From NCBI GenBank assembly GCA_038528605.1, contig JBCBEP010000089.1, forward strand, positions 1 through 14,197: 14,197 nt of DNA. The letters are read 5' to 3'. Within the stretch, counting starts at the first letter, position 1, and each line of letters starts with the position of its first letter. A model generated the notes under the pieces. It was not told the DNA's origin. It searched no databases and worked only from the letters and a program-made list of their open reading frames with translations. The translations under genes and the position numbers were made by a program. Positions 9,066 through 14,197 of the stretch are shown here, one piece after another. The DNA is from Thermohalobaculum sp038528605. GTDB taxonomy: Bacteria; Pseudomonadota; Alphaproteobacteria; Rhodobacterales; Rhodobacteraceae.

Positions 9066-9942
9066 CATCGCCTGAGGGTTTGCCGCCCCCGCTGCTGCCA
9101 AGTCCGATGGCGCGGGCAATGAGCGGGGAGGCCGTCATCAACAGATCGTCGAGCGAGATGAGACGCGCCTCGGTGCTGCCAATCGTGCCTCGCGACATGG
9201 CGGGATGGGTGTCGAGCTCCGCTCCGATGAGCGGGAAGAGGTTCTCACGGTCCTCGGCCACGTCGCGCGCATGGACCCAGCGCGGGCGTTCCCGTGACGT
9301 ATCTTTGTAGCGCAGCACGCGCAGGCGGCGGTACCGCGCGATCGTCTCGGCCGTGTGGAGCGCGGAGCAGCGTTCCCAGCCCACGCCGATGAGGAGGACC
9401 TTGGCGGAGCCGCGCTCGGCCAGACGGCCCATCGGACCGTCGAGCCCGAAGGCCCAGTCCCGCGGGTGATGGGCTACGATGCGCCGCGCTGCGGGGCCGA
9501 GCGCGGTCATCGAATGAATGGGGTGGCGGCTGCGGACCACGCCGGGCCAGCAGCGGAAGGTCTCCGCCAGCGCGCCAAGATGGAAGCAGGAGGAGAAGGC
9601 AGGGTCGAAGCCTGGCACTGCCTCTTCGTAATGAGCGTAATCCTCGGTGCTGAGCCCGGCAGGCAGTTCGGGCATGAGCGCGTCGCGGGTATAGGCCGGC
9701 ATCACCAGATGCCCGGGGTCGCCAACAGCCTCGATGAGCGCTTCCACCAGCCCACGTGCCCCACCGACCACCGGGCCGAGGCGCCGCAGAGAGGCGTGCA
9801 CCATCACCGCATCGCCTTCGTCAACGCCGAGCCGGCGCAGCGCGGCGACGAGCGTTCCCGACGCCATGGGAAGGACAGGACGGCCGCGCCGTGAGGGACG
9901 CTTTGCCTGACGCTGCCGCGGTGGCTGATCAACTCTCTGCAT
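8989..9942 (-). CDS. AAC(3)-family N-acetyltransferase (aminoglycoside 3-N-acetyltransferase-like)
   Basis: Member of the AAC(3) (Antibiotic_NAT) acetyl-CoA-dependent acetyltransferase family; 317 residues. Family blocks are visible: VMVHASLRRLGPVVGG (47-61), LVMPAYT (79-85), VRSRHPIHSMTALGP (136-150) and LLIGVGWERCSALHTAE (183-199), with H196 and E199 in the conserved His-x-x-Glu region near the active site. Whether it acts on aminoglycosides is unknown; the family also contains enzymes for other amines. ATG at 9942 is chosen because AAAGG lies five bases upstream; ATG at 9867 starts nearer the conserved domain but lacks a ribosome site. The basic first 25 residues and the proline-rich last 25 residues lie outside the conserved domain. 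The tail overlaps the lysR-type gene by 77 nt. A terminator-like hairpin sits 42 nt upstream of the start. Confidence 0.9.
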   Translation of the reverse strand: MQRVDQPPRQRQAKRPSRRGRPVLPMASGTLVAALRRLGVDEGDAVMVHASLRRLGPVVGGARGLVEALIEAVGDPGHLVMPAYTRDALMPELPAGLSTEDYAHYEEAVPGFDPAFSSCFHLGALAETFRCWPGVVRSRHPIHSMTALGPAARRIVAHHPRDWAFGLDGPMGRLAERGSAKVLLIGVGWERCSALHTAETIARYRRLRVLRYKDTSRERPRWVHARDVAEDRENLFPLIGAELDTHPAMSRGTIGSTEARLISLDDLLMTASPLIARAIGLGSSGGGKPSGDVTSDREGSQPPPPAPSPAPKRRAPH

Positions 9943-9985
9943 CGCGCCTTTGTCCTTCTGGGGACTGCGACAATTCCAAGGCGAG

Positions 9986-10006
9986 AAAAAGGCCGGATTT
10001 CCGGCC
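9986..10006 (-). terminator. Hairpin plus T-tract between the hydrolase and AAC(3) genes
   Basis: GGCCGG-attt-CCGGCC (9991-10006) is followed, on the minus strand, by five T residues (9986-9990). This is a standard intrinsic terminator shape. It would end the phaC/hydrolase transcript. It is only about 43 nt before the AAC(3)-family start, leaving little space for a separate promoter. Confidence 0.7.
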
Positions 10007-10140
10007 CCTTGGCAAGCCTTCCCTTTTCAGAACGGAACGCCCGAGAAGGGCTTCCCGTTTCAGGAATTCACGATCGCCCGCGGCACGTTTCCTTTCTTCT
10101 CTCCTCTTCGTTGCTTCCAATCCGCGCTTGCCCCCGGTTT
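10007..10140 (-). other. Purine-rich (minus strand) intergenic stretch with imperfect repeats
   Basis: On the minus strand this stretch has a run of A/G residues at about 10087-10115 and an imperfect hairpin pairing AAGCCcTTC with GAAGGCTT (about 10014-10055), just ahead of the terminator-like hairpin. On the plus strand CTTCCCTTTTCAG is repeated as CTTCCCGTTTCAG about 30 bases on. No convincing gene starts here. Confidence 0.4.
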
Positions 10141-11025
10141 TCAGTTGGTTGTCGTACCAGCGGTGAACCAGTCCAGCATGTGCCGGACGACGACCTCGGT
10201 GGTGCTGCCGGCGCTTTGATGCAGCACGAGCTGCAGGTCGCTGGCGCCCTCGCAGCCCTCCCATGCCAGCGCGTCATGTCCCGCGGGCAGCGTGGTTTCG
10301 AGCGGCCGGCTCTCGCCGCAGCTGTTCGCTTCCCGGGCGAGGGCGAGATGGGACTGGATTGGCTGCTGGCTGGCTGCGCCGTTGTCGCCGTCCGCGGCTT
10401 CCGTGAGCGGCCAGCCATCGGCAGCGGGCGCGTGGATGTGCATGAGGCGGACAGGGGCGGTGCAGCCCTCGGGCAGGGCGCCCCAGAAGCCGCCATCCCG
10501 CGGGGCATAGGCGCCGGCAAGTTCGGGATCGAGGCAGGCGGCCTCCCATACGAGGGATGCGCCGAGGCCGTGGCCGGTGAGGAGGACGCGGTCCCGGTCG
10601 ATCCCGTGCCGCGCGCTGGCATCTGCAAGCACGATTTCGAGGAACGTGAGATCGTCCCGCCCGCCGGTCTCGGTGCCGGCGAGGCGCCAGCCCGTCGCTT
10701 CCACATCGCCGCTGAAGCGTTGCGCCAGGCCCTGCGGTACGATCACGGCGTAGCCAGCCGGCAGCATCACATCCAAGACAAGCGGGGAGGTCGCGACGGC
10801 TTCCGCCGTCTCACCGGCGTTGTGCAGGATCATCACTGCGGGATGTGGGCCGGGACCCTCCGGCAGCTGCAGCGCGTAGGCGCCGCCGATGACGCTACAC
10901 AGCCTTTCGCAACCGGCCACGGTGGTTTCATCCGGCGCGTCCTGAGCCACTCCGGGCGACGCGAGTAGGGCTGCCGAGAGGCAGCCGGTAAGCGCCGGAG
11001 CCTTCAGCCATGCGGCAATCGTCAT
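10141..11025 (-). CDS. Exported PHB depolymerase/LpqC-like alpha/beta hydrolase, nucleophile Ser replaced by Gly
   Basis: Predicted secreted or periplasmic alpha/beta hydrolase of 294 residues, resembling the LpqC/PHB depolymerase-feruloyl esterase group (COG3509). A signal peptide (TIAAWLKAPALTGCLSAALL, then SPGVAQ) ends near residue 28. Family features include the oxyanion-side PAVMILHNAGET, the GGRDDLTFLEIVL stretch, the helix before IDRDRVLLTG, HIHAPAAD with the expected Asp (D203), and LPAGHDA with the expected His (H250). The nucleophile elbow reads GHGLG (151-155): the catalytic serine position (153) is Gly, codon GGC at 10567-10569. The protein may therefore be inactive as an esterase or have another role. 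Six cysteines in the mature part suggest disulfides. ATG at 11025 is chosen for the signal peptide and the GGGGGGA about eight bases upstream. It follows phaC on the same strand. Confidence 0.82.
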   Translation of the reverse strand: MTIAAWLKAPALTGCLSAALLASPGVAQDAPDETTVAGCERLCSVIGGAYALQLPEGPGPHPAVMILHNAGETAEAVATSPLVLDVMLPAGYAVIVPQGLAQRFSGDVEATGWRLAGTETGGRDDLTFLEIVLADASARHGIDRDRVLLTGHGLGASLVWEAACLDPELAGAYAPRDGGFWGALPEGCTAPVRLMHIHAPAADGWPLTEAADGDNGAASQQPIQSHLALAREANSCGESRPLETTLPAGHDALAWEGCEGASDLQLVLHQSAGSTTEVVVRHMLDWFTAGTTTN

Positions 11026-11047
11026 TGCAGTAGTCCCCCCATACTTC

Positions 11048-11092
11048 CCGGGCCGAAGCCCGGTCGCAGTCCGTATGTCCCCCTCGGACTGC
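11048..11092 (-). other. Two stable hairpins between phaC and the hydrolase gene
   Basis: GCAGTCCG (11066-11073) pairs with CGGACTGC (11085-11092). CCGGGC (11048-11053) pairs with GCCCGG (11058-11063); on the minus strand its loop is TTCG closed by C-G, a very stable tetraloop in RNA. No T-tract follows. They may protect or end the phaC mRNA, or lie in the hydrolase leader 23 nt or more before its start. Confidence 0.5.
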
Positions 11093-11164
11093 AACGGTCC
11101 CACACCCTCCCCAGGGCGCGGGACCGCATCGTTCTTCGTTTGAGCGTTGATCCGCCCAAGCAGG

Positions 11165-12970
11165 TCAGCTCATCGCGGCGCGCTTGCGCACATAGGTGCC
11201 CGGTGCCGGCTCGACCCGGCCGAGCGTGGCTCCAGGCTCGCGCGCTGGCACGGCGGGGCCGGACTGCTTGGTCAGCCACGCATCCCAGTCGCCCCACCAG
11301 GAGCCGGCCGTTTCCTTCGTGCCGTCGCGCCATGCGTCCAGCGTGTCCCCTTTGAGACCCGTCTTGGTCCAGTACTGGTACTTCCCCGCGGCCGGGGGAT
11401 TAACGACACCCGCGATGTGCCCGGACCCTGCCAGAACGAATTTCTGGCTGCGGCTGCCGAGCAGCTTCGCGGCCCTGAACGCACTCGCCGCCGGAGCAAT
11501 ATGATCCTCGACTGTGGCGACATGATAGCAAGGCAGGGTAACGGCGCTCGCGTCGAGCTTCACGCCATCGAGCTCGATCTCGCCCTTCGCCAGCGCGTTC
11601 TTGTTGTAGAACGTGTCGAGGTACCAGAGGTGCACCTGGCCCGGCATCGCGGTGCTGTCGGAGTTCCAGTAAAGCAGGTCGAAGGGGAAGTTTTCCTTGC
11701 CCAGCAGGTAGTTGTTAATCACGAAGCTCCAGATGAGGTCCGACGCGCGCAGGCAGTTGAACGCGTTGAACATGTTCTCCGACGACAGGTAGCCATGCTC
11801 CTCCACAACCTCGCGGATATTGCCCAGCACCTCGTCGTCGACGAAGGCCTGCAGCTCGCCGGCATCCGAGAAATCGAGCTGGGTGGTGAAGAAGGTGGCG
11901 GAGGCGAGTCGGTCGTCCCCGGTCGCCTTCATGTGGCTGAGCGTGGTGCCGAGCATCGTGCCGCCGATGCAGTAGCCCACGATGTTGGCCTTGTCCGCGC
12001 CGGTCTCCTCCAGCGCCTTGTCGAGCGCCGTATAGACGCCCTTCTTCATGTAGCTCGACCAGGTTTCGTCCTTCTGCTCCGGGCCCGGATTGACCCAGGA
12101 GATCAGGAACACCGTGTACCCTTGGGCCACCAGCCAGCGGATCATCGACTTCTTCTCGTTGAGGTCGAGGATGTAGAATTTGTTGATCCAGGGCGGGCAG
12201 ATCAGCAGCGGGCGCGACTTTACCTTCTCGGTGGTCGGCGCGTACTGGATGAGCTGCATGACCTCGTTCTCGAAGACCACGCTGCCCGGTGTGTTCGCCA
12301 TGTTGCCGCCCACATGGAACGCTTCCATGTCGGTCTGACGGATGCGGAGGTGGCCTTCGCCCTGCTCGATGTCCCGCACCAGATGCTCCAGGCCGCGCAG
12401 CAGGTTCTCGCCCTTCTGCTCGATGGTCGCCTCGATCACGTCCGGGTTCAGGGCGGGGTAGTTCGACGGCGCATGGGCTTCGATGAAGTTGCGCACCACG
12501 AGGTCGAGCTTCTTGCGGTCCTGCACCGAGAGCGCGTCGGCGCCGGCGACCTGGTCCTTCAGCCAGCCGGCGGTGAGGAGGTAGGACTGCTTGAGGTAGT
12601 CGAGCACCGGGTTTTCGTCCCAGGCATCGTGCTTGAAGCGCTTGTCTCCGCGGGCGGGCGCTGCAGCGGGTTCTACCTCGCCGCTCAGCACGCGCTGCCA
12701 GGAGCGGAGCCATAGATCGGTCTGGGCCGACCAGAACTTCATCCCCGCCTCCATCGCACGCTGCGGCTGGTCCATGTAGCCGAAGGCGAGCCGCGCCATC
12801 GCGGGGGCAGTATTGAGCGGGTCGGGCCGCAGCGTCGTGATATCGTCGATCGCGCGGTCTAGCGACTGCATCCATACGTTCTGCGAGCGGGCCGAGAGCG
12901 CCTGCAGCCGGTCCGCCAGGGTGGGGGTGGTCGCGGCTGCGGCCGCGCCTTGCGTCTCGTCCTTCGCCAT
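11165..12970 (-). CDS. phaC: Class I poly(3-hydroxyalkanoate) synthase PhaC
   Basis: Polymerises (R)-3-hydroxyacyl-CoA, typically 3-hydroxybutyryl-CoA, into storage polyester on granule surfaces. The 601-residue product fits class I enzymes. The N-terminal domain (about 1-200) includes the WDENPVLDYLKQSYLL region, and the alpha/beta-hydrolase core contains PPWINKFYILDL and the lipase-like box GYCIGG with nucleophile C334. The other catalytic residues are D489 (VEDHIAP) and H518 (GSGHIAGVVNPP). The C-terminal WWGDWDAWL motif is typical. A strong AAGGAGG site lies five bases before ATG 12970. Downstream, on the same strand after 139 nt, comes the LpqC-like hydrolase; no phaA, phaB, phaP or phaR gene is in the window. 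A dyad 66-80 bases upstream could be an operator. Confidence 0.97.
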   Translation of the reverse strand: MAKDETQGAAAAATTPTLADRLQALSARSQNVWMQSLDRAIDDITTLRPDPLNTAPAMARLAFGYMDQPQRAMEAGMKFWSAQTDLWLRSWQRVLSGEVEPAAAPARGDKRFKHDAWDENPVLDYLKQSYLLTAGWLKDQVAGADALSVQDRKKLDLVVRNFIEAHAPSNYPALNPDVIEATIEQKGENLLRGLEHLVRDIEQGEGHLRIRQTDMEAFHVGGNMANTPGSVVFENEVMQLIQYAPTTEKVKSRPLLICPPWINKFYILDLNEKKSMIRWLVAQGYTVFLISWVNPGPEQKDETWSSYMKKGVYTALDKALEETGADKANIVGYCIGGTMLGTTLSHMKATGDDRLASATFFTTQLDFSDAGELQAFVDDEVLGNIREVVEEHGYLSSENMFNAFNCLRASDLIWSFVINNYLLGKENFPFDLLYWNSDSTAMPGQVHLWYLDTFYNKNALAKGEIELDGVKLDASAVTLPCYHVATVEDHIAPAASAFRAAKLLGSRSQKFVLAGSGHIAGVVNPPAAGKYQYWTKTGLKGDTLDAWRDGTKETAGSWWGDWDAWLTKQSGPAVPAREPGATLGRVEPAPGTYVRKRAAMS

Positions 12971-13035
12971 CGTTTCCTCCTTGCAGGCCGGTCCGCCCGC
13001 CTCGTGCGTGCGCTTGGCGCCGCACTTTTTCTGAC

Positions 13036-13050
13036 GCTGCTCGAAGCAGC
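13036..13050. promoter_or_regulatory. Dyad in the phaC / lipoprotein divergent region
   Basis: GCTGCT-cga-AGCAGC is a perfect 6-bp dyad in the 150-nt gap between phaC (minus) and the lipoprotein gene (plus). The CTGC...GCAG core resembles the TGC-rich dyads described for the PHA regulator PhaR, although the spacer here is 5 nt rather than the 3-4 nt I remember. It is followed on the minus strand by an AAAAA run. Confidence 0.4.
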
Positions 13051-13120
13051 TGGTGAACGCTCGGCGCCACCGCTACAGTTTCGGCACCGATCGGCCATTG
13101 ATCTTTGTCAGGTACGTAAC

Positions 13121-13426
13121 ATGCGCCTCGCCGCCATCGCTACCGCCGGACTTCTTCTCGCGCTCCCATCCTGCGGGACGGTGGCACTTTTCGGTGAGTA
13201 CGACGTGCCGGAGCGGCCCGAGACCGCCGAGGCGCCCTGGCCTCGTCTCGTGGATGTGCCCGCGGCACCCCCGGTCGGCGCGTATTCGGCCACGGTGCCC
13301 GACCCGGCGCAGGGCGTGGCCCTCCAGGTCGAGCTGAACGCCGCCGTGGCCGAGCAGAACGCGGCAGCCTCGGCGCTGAACGAGCCCGTGCTGTCGGAGG
13401 CGGACCGGCGCAAACTGGGCCGGTGA
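13121..13426 (+). CDS. Small predicted lipoprotein
   Basis: A 101-residue predicted lipoprotein of unknown function. The N-terminus RLAAIATAGLLLALPSC is a short lipoprotein signal with lipobox LPSC, so C18 would be the lipidated first residue of the mature protein. The mature part is proline/alanine-rich (YDVPERPETAEAPWPRLVDV, then PAAPPVGAYSATVPDP) and ends in a short charged helix with LSEADRRKLGR. No enzymatic motif is seen. Frame upstream is open to 12950, but ATG 13121 gives the lipoprotein signal; its ribosome site (CAGG) is weak. It is divergent from phaC and lies 135 nt upstream of the aminotransferase gene on the same strand, with which it may be transcribed. Confidence 0.8.
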   Translation: MRLAAIATAGLLLALPSCGTVALFGEYDVPERPETAEAPWPRLVDVPAAPPVGAYSATVPDPAQGVALQVELNAAVAEQNAAASALNEPVLSEADRRKLGR

Positions 13427-13561
13427 GGGCCAGGGTGAGCGGGGGGCCGTAATCTCCCGGGCGCACCCGTAGAGCCCTGCACGAAAATTGCGCTGGGGCT
13501 TCCTTGGGGGACACGCCATGCTATGAGCGCCGTCCCCGAAGCAACCTGTTGAAGCCTGCCC

Positions 13562-14197
13562 ATGCCCGAGGAATTCTACCGCATCAAGCGCCTGCCCCCT
13601 TACGTGTTCGCCGAGGTCAACCGGCTGAAGGCAGCGTTCCGGGCTGAGGGGCGGGACATCATCGATTTCGGGATGGGCAATCCGGACCAGGACACGCCGT
13701 CCCACATCGTCGAGAAGCTGGTGGAGACCGTGCAGCGCCCGCGCACGCATCGATATTCGGCATCGAAGGGCATTCCGGGGCTGCGCCGCGCGCAGGCGGC
13801 GTATTACGAGCGTCGCTTCGGCGTAAGCCTCGATCCGGAGACGGAGGTGATCGCCACGCTCGGCTCGAAGGAGGGGCTGGCCAACCTCGCCATGGCGATC
13901 ACGGCGCCGGGGGACGTGATCCTCTCACCGAACCCGAGCTACCCGATCCACCCCTACGGCTTCATGATTGCGGGCGGGGCGCTCCGGCACATCCCGGCGC
14001 TGGGGGAGGACGGGCGGTTCGACCCGGAGGCGTATTTGAGGGCGGTGGACCGGGCGATCCATCACAGCGTGCCCGCCCCGGTGGCGATCATCGTCAACTT
14101 CCCGTCGAACCCCACCGCACAGGTCTGCGACCTCGACTTCTACGCGGAACTCGTGGCCCTCGCACGGCAGCACGGGGTCTGGGTGCTTTCGGACCTC
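13562..14197 (+). CDS. Class I/II aminotransferase, AlaC/LL-diaminopimelate aminotransferase-like (5' part)
   Basis: First 212 codons of a fold type I PLP aminotransferase; the gene runs off the right edge without a stop. The start MPEEFYRIKRLPPYVFAEVN and the IIDFGMGNPD, HRYSASKGIPGLRRA, ATLGSKEGLANLAMA, NPSYPIHPYG and VNFPSNPTAQVCD blocks match the alphaproteobacterial group annotated as AlaC/LL-diaminopimelate or aspartate-type aminotransferase. NFPSNPTA carries the conserved Asn that contacts the cofactor. The cofactor lysine lies beyond the window. The substrate may be alanine/glutamate or an aspartate-family compound; sequence alone does not decide. ATG at 13562 has only a poor ribosome site (GAAG). 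In related genomes this gene is, as I recall, often followed by homoserine dehydrogenase. Confidence 0.9.
   Translation, partial: MPEEFYRIKRLPPYVFAEVNRLKAAFRAEGRDIIDFGMGNPDQDTPSHIVEKLVETVQRPRTHRYSASKGIPGLRRAQAAYYERRFGVSLDPETEVIATLGSKEGLANLAMAITAPGDVILSPNPSYPIHPYGFMIAGGALRHIPALGEDGRFDPEAYLRAVDRAIHHSVPAPVAIIVNFPSNPTAQVCDLDFYAELVALARQHGVWVLSDL

Noticed and set aside
9929..10264. Minus-strand frame with two LKRE-type repeats overlapping the hydrolase end and the AAC(3) start
   Set aside because: No ATG inside the gap and no good ribosome site; it crosses the terminator-like hairpin. The peptide repeat reflects the short nucleotide repeat in the gap.
11147..12715. A 522-codon open frame on the plus strand opposite phaC
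   Set aside because: Antisense shadow of phaC; no recognisable domain and no ribosome site.

Overview
This is about 14.2 kb of very GC-rich DNA carrying ordinary chromosomal genes of an alphaproteobacterium. The lineage is inferred from gene content: a MucR/Ros-family regulator beside miaB, an alphaproteobacterial-type FolE2, a class I PHA synthase, and an AlaC/LL-DAP-type aminotransferase close to phaC. That last pairing reminds me of Rhodospirillales-like genomes, but the order is not proven. I see no phage, transposase, CRISPR array, tRNA or rRNA. The first 41 bases, beyond the miaB stop, are too short to assign. No gene-free stretch exceeds about 200 bases.

Layout. (1) 42-2639, minus strand: a GNAT acetyltransferase, then a MucR-family regulator with an AT-rich upstream region, a terminator-like hairpin, and miaB (tRNA methylthiotransferase). 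(2) 2811-7254, plus strand: a flavin reductase-like protein, mtnP (methylthioadenosine phosphorylase), a small exported c-type cytochrome, a PLP-dependent threonine dehydratase-family enzyme and folE2 (GTP cyclohydrolase IB). (3) 7385-9065: azoR (minus) and a lysR-type regulator (plus), divergent around an inverted repeat; the regulator probably controls azoR. (4) 8989-9942, minus: an AAC(3)-family acetyltransferase whose 3' end overlaps the end of the lysR gene by 77 nt. (5) 10141-12970, minus: phaC followed by an exported PHB-depolymerase/LpqC-like alpha/beta hydrolase whose nucleophile serine appears replaced by glycine. (6) 13121 to the right edge, plus: a small lipoprotein and the first 212 codons of an aminotransferase.

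How the genes relate. Most are housekeeping or small-molecule metabolism: tRNA modification, methionine salvage, folate or queuosine precursor synthesis, amino-acid breakdown and carbon storage. Regulation is suggested by the MucR gene, the azoR/lysR divergent pair, a dyad upstream of phaC, and hairpins between minus-strand genes. I found no convincing new multi-gene system. The observations most worth a second look are the Ser-to-Gly change in the hydrolase next to phaC, the convergent overlap of the lysR and AAC(3) tails, and the terminator-like hairpin close upstream of the AAC(3) gene.
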